Assembly: GCA_027062365.1 (NCBI GenBank)
Contig: JAMOTK010000015.1
Span: forward strand, 1 to 56,334
DNA from: Sulfurovum sp.
Lineage (GTDB): Bacteria > Campylobacterota > Campylobacteria > Campylobacterales > Sulfurovaceae
Direction: 5' to 3'
DNA: 56,334 nt
In this document: positions 15,998 through 25,634 of the stretch, one piece after another
Layout: every line of letters starts with the position of its first letter
Numbering within the stretch: the stretch's first letter is position 1
Notes under the pieces: generated by a model
What the model was told of the DNA's origin: nothing
What the model saw: the letters and a program-made list of their open reading frames with translations, nothing else
Database searches by the model: none
Position numbers and translations under genes: made by a program

Positions 15998-17056
15998 ATG
16001 CTATTTGAACTCTCTGAAATCTTTAATATTAACCTTTTTGGCTACATTTCCGTTCGTGCTGGTCTTGCCTTTATGTTAGCTTTTATCCTTACTTTATTTA
16101 TGATGCCCAAATACCTCTCTTGGGCAATTTCTAAAAATGCGAATCAACCGATTTCCAAATATGTCCCTGCACATGCATATAAACAAAAAACCCCTACTAT
16201 GGGTGGTGTGATTTTTCTTAGTGCTACACTTATTGCTTCACTCATTGCTGTGGATTTATCTAACCCTTATATATGGGGTGGCATTATTACCCTTGTTGGA
16301 TTTGGGCTTGTTGGATTTAAAGATGACTTGGGTAAAGTCTTAGCAGGAGACAACCTAGAAGGACTTACTCCTAGAGGAAAAATGCTTTTACAAGCCTTGG
16401 TTGCGACTATCACTACTGGTCTTTTACTCTATTCAGGATTTCCTACAGACTTTTATCTTCCTTTTCTAAAAACACCTCTTTTTGATTTGGGCTATCTTGC
16501 TATTCCTTTTTGGGTATTTGTCTTTTTGGCTACTACCAATGCTGTTAATCTTACAGATGGGCTAGATGGATTGGCTACTGTGCCTTCTGTAATTGCCTTA
16601 TTTACTTTGGGTGCGATTGTTTATGTCACTGGTCATGCTATCTTTTCTCAATACTTACTTGTTCCTAATATCAATGGTGTAGGTGAAGTCATGATACTAG
16701 CTTCTGCACTCTCTGGTTCATTATTGGGCTTTTTATGGTACAACTGTTATCCTGCTGAAGTTTTTATGGGCGATACGGGGAGTCTTGCCATTGGTGGATT
16801 TATCGCTTATTTAGCCATACTTGGGAAAAGTGAAGTGTTACTCATACTCATCGGTATCATCTTTGTGATAGAAACCATATCGGTCATACTACAAGTAGGA
16901 AGCTACAAACTAAGAGGCGAACGTATTTTTCTTATGGCACCTATTCATCACCACTTTGAACTCAAAAAATGGGCAGAAAATAAAATCATCGTACGCTTTT
17001 GGATGATAGCATTCATCGCAAATATCTTAGCACTTATCTCATTTAAGTTTCGTTAA
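15998..17056 (+). CDS. mraY: Phospho-N-acetylmuramoyl-pentapeptide transferase
   Basis: The 352-residue, roughly ten-helix inner-membrane enzyme makes lipid I from UDP-MurNAc-pentapeptide and undecaprenyl phosphate. Motifs: [29 protein letters not shown] (Asp-rich catalytic loop), [12 protein letters not shown] and the histidine motif MAPIHHHFE. Length is standard. In many relatives murD follows; here a minus-strand ribA does, so the usual cluster is split at this point. Confidence 0.95.
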   Translation: MLFELSEIFNINLFGYISVRAGLAFMLAFILTLFMMPKYLSWAISKNANQPISKYVPAHAYKQKTPTMGGVIFLSATLIASLIAVDLSNPYIWGGIITLVGFGLVGFKDDLGKVLAGDNLEGLTPRGKMLLQALVATITTGLLLYSGFPTDFYLPFLKTPLFDLGYLAIPFWVFVFLATTNAVNLTDGLDGLATVPSVIALFTLGAIVYVTGHAIFSQYLLVPNINGVGEVMILASALSGSLLGFLWYNCYPAEVFMGDTGSLAIGGFIAYLAILGKSEVLLILIGIIFVIETISVILQVGSYKLRGERIFLMAPIHHHFELKKWAENKIIVRFWMIAFIANILALISFKFR

Positions 17057-17068
17057 AATCTTTACACG

Positions 17069-17635
17069 TTATAACAAATGTCCCATTTGATTTTTTTTGA
17101 CGTTGAGGTAGCCTTCGTTATGAGGATTTGGGACGATTTGTATAGGGAGTCTTTTGATAATCTCTATCTCTCCTAGACTCTCTATCTTTCGTGGGTTATT
17201 GGTGAGTAGTTTGAGCTTTGTGATACCAAAATACTTTAAGATAAATTCCACCACTTCATAGGTACGTTCATCTGCTTTAAACCCTAGTTGATGGTTCGCT
17301 TCAACGGTGTCAAATCCTTTGTCTTGTAGGGCATAGGCGTTGACTTTATTGAGTAGTCCAATATTGCGTCCTTCTTGACGGTGGTAGATTATCATGCCGC
17401 CCTCTTTGCCTATGAGTTCTTGTGCGAACGTTAGTTGCTCTCCACAGTCACACTTGACCGATGCTAGTGCATCACCTGTAAGACACTCTGAATGTACCCG
17501 AACGATAGGGGTATCAGATAAATTATCGCTAAAGATAGCCAAATGTTCTTTGTCTTTTTCTTTAAATGCTTGGATGTTAAATTTGCCATACTTTGTTGGT
17601 AAGATAGCAATTTGTGATATTTCAATAGTATTCAT
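17069..17635 (-). CDS. ribA: GTP cyclohydrolase II
   Basis: RibA opens GTP to start riboflavin synthesis. The zinc site C-x10-C-x-C is present in ECLTGDALASVKCDCGEQL, followed by IYHRQEGRNIGLLNK and the C-terminal TNNPRKIESL signature. A GTG at 17650 would add five residues, but it overlaps a TATAAT box; the ATG at 17635 is a better start. The -10 box lies exactly 6 bases before this ATG and there is no ribosome site, so the message is probably leaderless. It diverges from hemB. Confidence 0.92.
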   Translation of the reverse strand: MNTIEISQIAILPTKYGKFNIQAFKEKDKEHLAIFSDNLSDTPIVRVHSECLTGDALASVKCDCGEQLTFAQELIGKEGGMIIYHRQEGRNIGLLNKVNAYALQDKGFDTVEANHQLGFKADERTYEVVEFILKYFGITKLKLLTNNPRKIESLGEIEIIKRLPIQIVPNPHNEGYLNVKKNQMGHLL

Positions 17636-17641
17636 AAGCAG

Positions 17642-17647
17642 ATTATA
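17642..17647 (-). promoter_or_regulatory. -10 box of ribA (leaderless spacing)
   Basis: Minus-strand TATAAT followed by CTGCTT and the ATG. A start 6-7 bases after the box would fall on the A of the start codon. Confidence 0.55.
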
Positions 17648-17726
17648 CACTAAGAATCAAATATTAAGAATAAGATATTAGGATTTTTTAGCTAAAATAG
17701 TGAAAATTATCTATTTAAGGCTTTTT

Positions 17727-18701
17727 ATGTTCACACGTTTTAGAAGAAAAAGAATAAATCCTGTCCTTCGTGACCTCCTCCAAGAGACACATTTGAGTGT
17801 CAATGACTTCATGTATCCACTTTTTGCAAAAAGTGGTCAAGGGATAAAAGTAGAAGTCAAATCTATGCCTGGTGTCTTTCAGATGAGTATTGATGAGATT
17901 ATCAAAGAGTGTGATGTATTAAAAACACTAGGGATTAAGTCTATTATTCTTTTTGGTATCCCTGACACCAAAGACTCTGTAGGAAGTGATGCCATGTGTG
18001 ACCACGGTATCATCGCACAAACCATCAAAGAAGTCAAATCTGCCCACCCTGATATGTTTGTTACTACAGACTTGTGCTTTTGTGAATATACAGACCATGG
18101 ACACTGTGGTGTACTTGACCCCGTATTAGAAACCGTAGACAACGATATTACCTTAGACAACCTTGCTCGTCAAGCCGTAGTCCATGCCAAAGCAGGGGTA
18201 GATATGATTGCGCCTAGTGGGATGATGGATGGGATGATATACGCCCTTAGAAAAGGGCTTGATGAGGCAGGATTTAGCAATCTTCCTATCATGTCGTACT
18301 CTACTAAATTTTCTTCAGCGTACTATGGACCATTTCGTGATGTAGCAGAATCTAGCCCAAGTTTTGGCGATAGAAGAAGCTATCAGATGAATCCAGCCAA
18401 CCGTAACGAAGCCATAGCAGAGAGTGTAGCAGACGAAAAAGAGGGAGCAGATATACTTATGGTCAAACCAGCTCTAGCCTATATGGACATCATCCGTGAT
18501 GTCAAAAACAACACCACCCTACCCCTAGCAGTCTATAATGTATCTGGAGAGTATTCTATGCTAAAGATGGCAGCTATCGCAGGAGTGATAGACTATGACA
18601 AGGTAATGATGGAGACACTCTTAGGATTCAAACGTGCTGGGGCAGATATTATCATTACCTATCATGCCAAAGAAGCAGCGATATTGTTAAATAAGGGCTA
18701 A
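17727..18701 (+). CDS. hemB: Delta-aminolevulinic acid dehydratase
   Basis: The enzyme joins two 5-aminolevulinates into porphobilinogen for heme synthesis. From the preferred ATG the product is 324 residues. Zinc cysteines 117, 119 and 127 lie in DLCFCEYTDHGHCG, so it is a zinc-type enzyme. Schiff-base lysines are Lys194 in YSTKFSSAYYG and Lys247 in ILMVKPALAYMD. The frame extends to a GTG at 17700, but AAGG six bases before the ATG at 17727 and the normal MFTRFRRKR start support the shorter form. Confidence 0.95.
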   Translation: MFTRFRRKRINPVLRDLLQETHLSVNDFMYPLFAKSGQGIKVEVKSMPGVFQMSIDEIIKECDVLKTLGIKSIILFGIPDTKDSVGSDAMCDHGIIAQTIKEVKSAHPDMFVTTDLCFCEYTDHGHCGVLDPVLETVDNDITLDNLARQAVVHAKAGVDMIAPSGMMDGMIYALRKGLDEAGFSNLPIMSYSTKFSSAYYGPFRDVAESSPSFGDRRSYQMNPANRNEAIAESVADEKEGADILMVKPALAYMDIIRDVKNNTTLPLAVYNVSGEYSMLKMAAIAGVIDYDKVMMETLLGFKRAGADIIITYHAKEAAILLNKG

Positions 18702-18751
18702 ACAAAGGATAAAAAGTATTATTAAATCTTTTTGATACTATAATAATACCT

Positions 18752-19378
18752 ATGAATATACAAAATAAACCTGCATCCTTTTTTGCGATACTGATATTAA
18801 TCCTTATTACCTACATCCTCTACTGGGGACGTACCCCCTCAGTGTCTGTCATTATCCAAGCAGGAAAGGAAGCCTCCATTTCTAGTAAAAAAGGGATTTC
18901 TTCTAATCTCTCTCGTGAAAAAGAGTGGACAGTCCGTGTCGCCGATATGGTAGCCAAACAGTTAAGAGTATGGCAGATAGAAGTCAAACGTGTCCCTGCA
19001 AAAGTACCTTTGATGCGTGCGAATATAGCTGTAGCCATACACTTTGATGGGGCAAAAGTCTCTTGTACCTCAGGGGCTAGTATCGGCTACCCAAACCAAA
19101 ACTCTCACGACTTTGCCCAAAGATGGCGAAAACTTTATGCACAATACTTTCCATTTAAGTGGAAAGATGATAACTTTACCAAAAACCTAAGCCAATACTA
19201 CGGATACAAATGGATAAGAGCCAATAAATTCCTCGTACTAGAGCTAGGAGAAATCACCTGTAAAAAACAAAGCCTCTGGCTCAAACCTAAACTTAAAAAC
19301 GTATCCTACCTCATCGCATACTCTATCGCCATAGAATTAGGTGTAGATGCCCCAAAACCTTCTTTTTTGGAAGAGTAA
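18752..19378 (+). CDS. N-acetylmuramoyl-alanine amidase-like protein with altered zinc site
   Basis: The 208-residue protein has an N-terminal membrane anchor (about 9-27) and a periplasmic domain whose motif order matches Amidase_3: VSVIIQAGKEAS where family members have DAGHGG, a helix with Glu56/Glu58 before VRVADMVAKQL, RANIAVAIHFDGA where SIHAN is usual (His98), and FLVLELGEITCKKQSLWL where LVELGFISN is usual (Glu164). The first zinc ligand His is Lys39. Such a change should impair zinc binding, so the protein may bind peptidoglycan rather than cleave it. Homology is judged by eye. Confidence 0.55.
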   Translation: MNIQNKPASFFAILILILITYILYWGRTPSVSVIIQAGKEASISSKKGISSNLSREKEWTVRVADMVAKQLRVWQIEVKRVPAKVPLMRANIAVAIHFDGAKVSCTSGASIGYPNQNSHDFAQRWRKLYAQYFPFKWKDDNFTKNLSQYYGYKWIRANKFLVLELGEITCKKQSLWLKPKLKNVSYLIAYSIAIELGVDAPKPSFLEE

Positions 19379-19406
19379 GAGTCTCCACTGTTCACGACAA
19401 AGTAGA

Positions 19407-21548
19407 TTATTTACTTACAAGTTGTTGATGATAAAAGCGAACAATGCCTTCGCTACTCAAAGGTTTTGAAAAGTAGTATCCTTGCCCCATATCACAATGA
19501 TAACTGCGTAAAATTTCTTCTTGTTCGAAGGTTTCAATCCCCTCTGCTATCACTTCATAACCCAAACTTTGAGACAATAAGATAATCGCTTTAGAGACTT
19601 CTATATCATGCTTATTATGAGGTAACCCAATAATAAAAGATTTATCAATTTTAATCGTATCAATAGACAGACGTTTTAAGTAACTCATAGAGGAATACCC
19701 TGTTCCAAAGTCATCAATAGAAATCCTACATCCTATCTGTCGTAAATCATCTAATACTGTGAATTTTTCTGTACTATATTCCATAATATAGCGTTCGGTG
19801 AGTTCTATCTCAATATTATTAGGATTCATTCCTGTCTCTTTAATAATCTTTTGTAACTGTATAAAAGCATCCACTTGCCTAAACTGTATACTAGAGATAT
19901 TGATAGAGATTAAAGGGATAGTAACACCTTGTCTTTTCCAATCCATATAGGCTAAACAAGATTCTTTAAAGATATAATAGCCCAATTCAATAATCAAGCC
20001 AATATCTTCTGCTACAGCGATAAATTCTTCAGGAGATACAGACCCTAAAAGTTTACTGTTCCATCGTACCAATGTCTCTACACCTGTAATTTGTCCTGTT
20101 TGTAGTGAATATTGTGGCTGAAAATTGAGACTAAACTCTTGATTGGAGAGTGCTTTTAAGAGTTCTTGTTCTAGCTCTAAGCGTCTTTCTATATCTATAG
20201 AAAGTTGTGTATTATAAAAAGCATAGGTATCTTTGCCTAATTCTTTGGCATGGTACATTGCTGAATCAGCATATTTTAAAAGCGTCTGTTTACTCTTACC
20301 ATCTTCAGGATACCTTACGACTCCAATACTCGCTGTACTGTTGAGCCTATAGTCTCTAATGAGCATAGGGGTTCGGATAGATACAATGAGTTTTTCTAAA
20401 AGTATTTCAATCTGCTCTATATCTCTTTTTTGTTCAATAATTGCGATAAATTCATCACCACCTAGCCGTGCAATAAAATTTGATTTTCCCAACACAAGTT
20501 CTAATCTTTGTGCTAAAATAAGCAAAATTTCATCCCCTACATCATGACCTAAGGTATCATTTATCACTTTAAATCTATCCAAATCAATAAATAGTAGTAC
20601 AAAAGGATTAGGAATAAAAGATTTCTTCTTGAGTAATATTTCCATATAAGTTTCAAAGTGTAGCCTATTAGGAAGTTTTGTCAAAGTATCATGATAAGCA
20701 AGGCTATACATCTCTTTTCGTTGTCTTAATATTTGAAGATAACTATAAATAAGTATGAGTAAGACGACAAAAGCAAAGATAAAAAAGATAAGTCCTATCA
20801 AATCTTCTTTAGCATTGTTTTCTATATGTTCTTTTTCTAAGAGTAAATACACATCATCAATACTCTCATCAAGTTTGAGTAACATATTTTGAGCCACGAT
20901 ATGCTCCAACGCCTTAATATCTATTACTAAAGTTTGAATATGCATATAAAAGTATTGTAAGTCTTTATCTAAGTCCTTGTACTGTCTTAGACGTTTGATA
21001 TCTTTATCTAGCCTCAAATCTTTTATCTCATGTCCTATAAATATTTGTCCTACTTTAAATAAAATATCACGTAATACACCCTCCACCTCTTTATGTTTTT
21101 GTGCATTGTAGTCTAAGTTCTTTTGTAAGATATAAAGATAATAAATAGAGTTAATAATCCGTGCATTAATACTTTTGAAGCGTTCTATCCACTCTGCTTT
21201 AATACGATACTTATTTTCTATGATTTCTAATTTACTTTCTACTACTTTGCCTAAAGATTTTATAAAACTATTTTTTTTTAACTGCTTCAACTCATCGTCA
21301 AATGCATCAACAATATGAGAAACCCTATCATGATTCACATACCGATAAGAGCGTATAAGTACATTGTCAAAATCTTGATTATAGCCATCAATATGTATTA
21401 AGGTTTTCTTATAGTTGTAGTGATTTTTCATCCGTGTATCAATCTTTTGTAAATAGACAAATAGTATCAGAAGAAACATCACAAAAGATACCAATAACAG
21501 TAAGATAAAGTTACTACCTTGCTTTTTAAATTTATTTTGAGAGAGCAT
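19407..21548 (-). CDS. Membrane GGDEF-EAL cyclic-di-GMP protein
   Basis: The 713 residues contain a membrane helix at about 13-33, a mostly helical periplasmic region of about 215 residues, a second helix at about 250-270, a GGDEF domain and an EAL domain. The cyclase motif RLGGDEF (363-367) is intact, but the product-inhibition RxxD site reads GKSN, so feedback inhibition is unlikely. The phosphodiesterase domain has DDFGTGYSSMSYLKRL and AEGIETFEQ, while the EAL signature reads ETL in GVETLVRW. The periplasmic part has no recognised domain. The ATG overlaps the 3' end of a 46-residue secreted ORF, which implies translational coupling. Confidence 0.88.
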   Translation of the reverse strand: MLSQNKFKKQGSNFILLLLVSFVMFLLILFVYLQKIDTRMKNHYNYKKTLIHIDGYNQDFDNVLIRSYRYVNHDRVSHIVDAFDDELKQLKKNSFIKSLGKVVESKLEIIENKYRIKAEWIERFKSINARIINSIYYLYILQKNLDYNAQKHKEVEGVLRDILFKVGQIFIGHEIKDLRLDKDIKRLRQYKDLDKDLQYFYMHIQTLVIDIKALEHIVAQNMLLKLDESIDDVYLLLEKEHIENNAKEDLIGLIFFIFAFVVLLILIYSYLQILRQRKEMYSLAYHDTLTKLPNRLHFETYMEILLKKKSFIPNPFVLLFIDLDRFKVINDTLGHDVGDEILLILAQRLELVLGKSNFIARLGGDEFIAIIEQKRDIEQIEILLEKLIVSIRTPMLIRDYRLNSTASIGVVRYPEDGKSKQTLLKYADSAMYHAKELGKDTYAFYNTQLSIDIERRLELEQELLKALSNQEFSLNFQPQYSLQTGQITGVETLVRWNSKLLGSVSPEEFIAVAEDIGLIIELGYYIFKESCLAYMDWKRQGVTIPLISINISSIQFRQVDAFIQLQKIIKETGMNPNNIEIELTERYIMEYSTEKFTVLDDLRQIGCRISIDDFGTGYSSMSYLKRLSIDTIKIDKSFIIGLPHNKHDIEVSKAIILLSQSLGYEVIAEGIETFEQEEILRSYHCDMGQGYYFSKPLSSEGIVRFYHQQLVSK

Positions 21549-21672
21549 GCATATCTTTTACTATTTGAGGGAGTTGTCCTATGCTGTCCCTAAGGATAGG
21601 CACAAGCTCAAAACCCTCTACTGTAGAGAAAAAAAGAAAAGCTATACTTATGATACTATATATGTATTTCAT
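21532..21672 (-). CDS. 46-residue secreted peptide upstream of the GGDEF-EAL gene
   Basis: The ORF begins MKYIYSIISIAFLFFSTVEG, a convincing signal peptide, followed by about 26 mature residues (FELVPILRDSIGQLPQIVKD). A strong AGGAGAAAGA site precedes its ATG. Its stop lies 17 bases inside the GGDEF-EAL gene in another frame. It could be a periplasmic partner of the sensor region, or what is left of a longer binding-protein gene. No family is recognised. Confidence 0.55.
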   Translation of the reverse strand: MKYIYSIISIAFLFFSTVEGFELVPILRDSIGQLPQIVKDMHALSK

Positions 21673-21693
21673 TCTTTCTCCTATTTTATCATT

Positions 21694-21711
21694 CTAATGT
21701 ATTTACATTAG
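21694..21711. promoter_or_regulatory. Perfect palindrome upstream of the 46-residue ORF
   Basis: CTAATGTA-TT-TACATTAG, 22 bases before the minus-strand ATG and embedded in longer partial symmetry. The position suits an operator controlling the secreted peptide and the GGDEF-EAL gene; a hairpin role is also possible. Confidence 0.4.
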
Positions 21712-21819
21712 AGAGAATACTATCTCGTATCTTAGCATTTTTTTTTAAATTTACTCTTCTTTAATACTCAAAAGTAATATATTTTTTATTTGGTGGTGGT
21801 AGGGTAGGTATAAATCATC

Positions 21820-21849
21820 TCTCAACTTAAACTATATTCTAAGTTGAGA
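21820..21849 (-). terminator. Hairpin after the lysine-rich gene
   Basis: TCTCAACTT (21820-21828) pairs perfectly with AAGTTGAGA (21841-21849), 8 bases beyond the minus-strand stop at 21858. There is no long T-run behind it in the direction of transcription. Confidence 0.5.
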
Positions 21850-21857
21850 ATAAAAAC

Positions 21858-22058
21858 TTAAGAGAGTTTTTTAACTGCTTTTTTAACTGCTTTTTTTGCT
21901 GCTTTTTTTGCTTCTTTTTTTGTGCTAGGTTTTGCTTTCATAACTATTTTTGTTACTTTTTTTGTTACAGATTTTCTGTTTTTCTTAGCGATTTCTTTTT
22001 TTGCTACTGCTTTTGTTGATACTTTTACTACTGCTTTTTTCTTTAAAACTTTTGCCAT
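21858..22058 (-). CDS. Histone H1-like lysine-rich protein
   Basis: The 66-residue protein is about one third Lys with Ala and Val, in AKK and AVKK repeats (KKEAKKAAKKAVKKAVKKLS), like bacterial H1-type nucleoid proteins and the AlgP tail. It probably binds DNA or RNA through charge. An AAGGAG site precedes the ATG. It is monocistronic with a hairpin behind it. The low complexity makes family assignment loose. Confidence 0.7.
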   Translation of the reverse strand: MAKVLKKKAVVKVSTKAVAKKEIAKKNRKSVTKKVTKIVMKAKPSTKKEAKKAAKKAVKKAVKKLS

Positions 22059-22254
22059 AGGTGGCTCCTTATTTAATTTAATTTTTATTACTATATTGAG
22101 TAATAATTATAACTATGATATAGTATTTATTCTTAAAACCATATAAGATAAAGGATATTTATCTCTATTTTAAAATTAAAACAAGACGATAGATAATTTA
22201 GCTTAAATATTATATTGGTTATAATATTATAAAATACATATATGAGGAAAATAA

Positions 22255-22809
22255 ATGTCAAAAAAGTTAATACTTCTTATTGGAGCACCAGGTTCGGGTA
22301 AAACAACAGATGGTAAGACAATTGCCAAAAATCATGCAGAGATTACCTACTATTGTACCAGTGAGCTTCTTATGTTAGAGATAGAAAAAGAGACAAAGAT
22401 AGGTACAATATGCAAAAGCTTTATCGACCAAGGTGCACTTGTACCTACTGATATTGTGATAGATACCATTGTATCAGCTATCAAATCATCTCCTACAGAA
22501 AAAGTACTTTTAGGGGGATTCCCACGTAAAGAAAAGCAGATGAAAATGTTTGCTGATGCCTTGTTCAATATCCAAGGTATTGAGCTTGATTCTGTTATCG
22601 AGATTAGAGTCAGTGAAGCCGTAGCCAAAACACGTGTCTTTGGAGAAAAAGCTTCAGATGAAGCCTTTGATACTGAAATGAAAATCTACCAATCTACTAT
22701 CGCTGAAATAGAAGCATTTTACACACAAGACAATCTTCTTCAAGTCATTGATGGAGAACAAAGTGTTGAAGTGGTACTCCAAGCATTGGATACCCTACTT
22801 CAAGCCTAA
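22255..22809 (+). CDS. adk: Adenylate kinase
   Basis: The 184-residue P-loop kinase balances AMP, ADP and ATP. It has GAPGSGKTT (10-18), an AMP-site segment GALVPTDIVIDTI, and GGFPRKEKQ. The LID is short and has no zinc cysteines. The P-loop lacks the usual Gly after the lysine-threonine (KTTDG rather than KGTQ), as in the divergent Campylobacterota enzyme. A TATAAT at 22220-22225 and an AGGA site precede it. Another nucleoside monophosphate kinase cannot be fully excluded. Confidence 0.8.
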   Translation: MSKKLILLIGAPGSGKTTDGKTIAKNHAEITYYCTSELLMLEIEKETKIGTICKSFIDQGALVPTDIVIDTIVSAIKSSPTEKVLLGGFPRKEKQMKMFADALFNIQGIELDSVIEIRVSEAVAKTRVFGEKASDEAFDTEMKIYQSTIAEIEAFYTQDNLLQVIDGEQSVEVVLQALDTLLQA

Positions 22810-22894
22810 ACAAACCCTTTTAAATACCTAGGAAGTAACGTGCTACTTCCTCGATATATTTTTATACTACTACACGATTATCAAAGGATTTTAT

Positions 22895-23665
22895 ATGTCT
22901 CAAAATGATATTATAGAAAGTATTACAGGTAAAACTGTCCAAAAGAAAAAGAGTAAAATACCTGCGAGACTCGACCTTCTTCAAAGTATTTCAGGTCTAT
23001 TTCTTGCTCTATTTATAGTGTTTCATCTTATTTTTGAATCTTCTATACTTTTGGGTAAAGAGAGTATGTATTCTCTTACGAAGATGTTTGAAGCAGATTT
23101 TATTATAGAAGGTGGTTCACCTCTTATCATCTCTATGTTAGCCATTATTATCTCTATACTTTTTGTCTTTCATGCTTTTCTAGCGATGAGAAAATTCCCT
23201 CGTTCTTATAGAGAACATTTACGTCTCAAAACCCATGCAAAGATGCTAAAGCATACCGATACGAATCTATGGATTTTACAAATTACTACAGGTTTTATGC
23301 TCTTCTTTTTAGGGGCTATACACCTCTATACAATGATGTCACAGCCACAAAACATAGGGCCTTATGCCTCTTCTGATAGGATTTATACTGATTTGATGTG
23401 GGCTATGTATCTATTGCTTTTAGTCAGTGTAGTACTCCATACAGGAGCAGGAGTCTATCGCTTGATTATCAAGTGGGGTATCTTCGATGGCAAGAACCCT
23501 AGAAGAAACAGAATCCTAAGTAAAAATATTATCAAAGCTGTGGTTGTCTTTTATCTTTTTATCGGTCTTTACTCACTGGCTACCTATATGAAAATAGGCT
23601 ACGAACATAAAGACAATTATGGAGAACGCTATCACTCTACCTCGGAGGTAAACCATGCAAGTTAG
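22895..23665 (+). CDS. frdC: Fumarate reductase cytochrome b subunit
   Basis: The 256-residue di-heme membrane anchor transfers electrons between menaquinol and FrdAB. It has five membrane helices with candidate heme histidines in [30 protein letters not shown] and [11 protein letters not shown]. The start [27 protein letters not shown] resembles the Wolinella and Helicobacter subunit. It overlaps frdA by 11 bases. In autotrophs of this class the enzyme also serves the reductive TCA cycle. Confidence 0.92.
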   Translation: MSQNDIIESITGKTVQKKKSKIPARLDLLQSISGLFLALFIVFHLIFESSILLGKESMYSLTKMFEADFIIEGGSPLIISMLAIIISILFVFHAFLAMRKFPRSYREHLRLKTHAKMLKHTDTNLWILQITTGFMLFFLGAIHLYTMMSQPQNIGPYASSDRIYTDLMWAMYLLLLVSVVLHTGAGVYRLIIKWGIFDGKNPRRNRILSKNIIKAVVVFYLFIGLYSLATYMKIGYEHKDNYGERYHSTSEVNHAS

Positions 23666-25634
23666 ATATACAGATGCACTCATCATTGGCGGAGGTCTAG
23701 CAGGACTTCGTTCGGCTATTGCTTCAAGTAAAAAAGGATTAGACACGATTGTATTGAGCCTAGTCCCTGTCAAAAGGTCTCACTCAGCAGCTGCCCAAGG
23801 AGGTATGCAAGCGAGTCTAGGCAATACGATTATGGGAGAGGGAGACAATGAAGATATTCACTTTGAAGACACCGTCAAAGGAAGTGATTGGGGATGTGAC
23901 CAAGATGTTGCACGGATGTTTGTCAACACAGCACCCAAAGCCATACGAGAACTAGCCTCATGGGGTGTCCCATGGAATCGTATACGCAAAGGCGATAGAG
24001 ATGTTGTCATCAACGCAGAACCTACAACTATCACAGAAAAAGAAGAAGCCCACGGTCTTATCAACGCAAGAGACTTTGGTGGTACTAAAAAATGGCGAAC
24101 CTGCTACACGGCCGATGCAACAGGGCATACCATGCTCTATGCTGTGACCAATGAAGCGATGAAAAACAATGTACAAATAGAAGATAAAAAAGAAGCTATC
24201 TCACTCATTAGCAAAGATGGTCAGTGTTTTGGGGCGATAGTCAGAGACCTCAAAAACGGTGACCTCATTGCCTATGTAGCCAAAGGGACACTCATTGCCA
24301 CAGGGGGATACGGTCGGATTTATAAACAATCAACCAATGCAACTATCTGCAAAGGCACAGGTCATGCCATCGCACTAGAAGCAGGGGCATCTATGGGTAA
24401 TATGGAAGCCATACAGTTCCACCCTACCCCTATCGTACCCTCTGGTATCCTCCTTACAGAGGGCTGTCGTGGAGATGGTGGTATCCTTAGAGACAAAGAT
24501 GGCTATCGTTTTATGCCAGACTATGAACCAGAGAAAAAAGACTTAGCCAGTAGAGATGTGGTCAGCCGTAGAATGCTAGAACATATCAAAAAAGGCAAAG
24601 GTGTACCCTCTCCCTATGGGGATCACTTATGGCTAGATATTTCTATCTTAGGGCGTGAACATATAGAAAAAAACCTCAGAGATGTAAGAGATATTAGTAT
24701 GACATTCAACGGCATAGACCCAGCTGATGAAGGCAAGAAGGGTTGGATGCCCGTACTACCCATGCAACACTACTCTATGGGAGGTATCAGAACCACCCCA
24801 AAAGGTGAGAGTATCGACCTCAAAGGGCTTTTCTCTTGTGGAGAGTCTGCCTGTTGGGATTTGCATGGATTCAATAGACTAGGAGGCAATTCGGTGAGTG
24901 AAACCGTTGTCGCTGGTATGATAGTAGGAAACTACTTTTCAGACTATTGTACACAAACCGATATTAGCATCAATACCAAAGTTATCCATGATGCCTTAGA
25001 AAAGCAACAAAACTATCTATTGGCACTGCTTCAAAAAGAGGGAACAGAAAGCATTTATGACATCAAAGACGAAATGCGTATCATCATGCAAAATAAAGTC
25101 GGTATCTTTAGAAATGGTAAAGACTTAGCCCAAGCCGTAGAAGAGCTAAAGGTCTTACTCCAAAAAAGTAGAAATATCAGCATCAAAAACAAAAACACCC
25201 ATCTCAACCCAGAACTAGAAGAAGCATACAAAGTCCCTATGATGCTTAAAGTTGCACTCTGTGTAGCCAAAGGTGCTAGAGATAGGACAGAGAGTAGAGG
25301 GGCACACTATAGAGAAGACTATCTCAAAAGAGATGATGAAAACTGGCTCAAAAGAACTCTCTCTTCGTGGCTACATGAAGATGATTTAGAGCCTACACTT
25401 AGGTATGAGCCATTGGATATTATGAAGATGGAGATGCCTCCTGCTTTTAGAGGCTATGGACGAAAAGGCTTCATCATCGAAAACCCATTGAGCCAAAAGA
25501 GACAAGAAGAAGTGGATGCTATCATCAAAGCACATACAGGCGATAGATATGCACTCCAAGAAAAGCTCATGCCCTATACACTACAAGCGTGTTACAAAAG
25601 CAAAAACCAAAGACTAGGAGATGAAGATGAGTAG
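23655..25634 (+). CDS. frdA: Fumarate reductase flavoprotein subunit
   Basis: The 659-residue catalytic subunit has the FAD motif [13 protein letters not shown] and the covalent FAD attachment at His43 in [12 protein letters not shown], the same number as in Wolinella. Active-site segments include [23 protein letters not shown] and HYSMGGIRT, with Arg in SRRMLEHI. The length is that of the epsilonproteobacterial enzyme. It overlaps frdC upstream and frdB downstream, so expression is coupled. Confidence 0.95.
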   Translation: MQVRYTDALIIGGGLAGLRSAIASSKKGLDTIVLSLVPVKRSHSAAAQGGMQASLGNTIMGEGDNEDIHFEDTVKGSDWGCDQDVARMFVNTAPKAIRELASWGVPWNRIRKGDRDVVINAEPTTITEKEEAHGLINARDFGGTKKWRTCYTADATGHTMLYAVTNEAMKNNVQIEDKKEAISLISKDGQCFGAIVRDLKNGDLIAYVAKGTLIATGGYGRIYKQSTNATICKGTGHAIALEAGASMGNMEAIQFHPTPIVPSGILLTEGCRGDGGILRDKDGYRFMPDYEPEKKDLASRDVVSRRMLEHIKKGKGVPSPYGDHLWLDISILGREHIEKNLRDVRDISMTFNGIDPADEGKKGWMPVLPMQHYSMGGIRTTPKGESIDLKGLFSCGESACWDLHGFNRLGGNSVSETVVAGMIVGNYFSDYCTQTDISINTKVIHDALEKQQNYLLALLQKEGTESIYDIKDEMRIIMQNKVGIFRNGKDLAQAVEELKVLLQKSRNISIKNKNTHLNPELEEAYKVPMMLKVALCVAKGARDRTESRGAHYREDYLKRDDENWLKRTLSSWLHEDDLEPTLRYEPLDIMKMEMPPAFRGYGRKGFIIENPLSQKRQEEVDAIIKAHTGDRYALQEKLMPYTLQACYKSKNQRLGDEDE

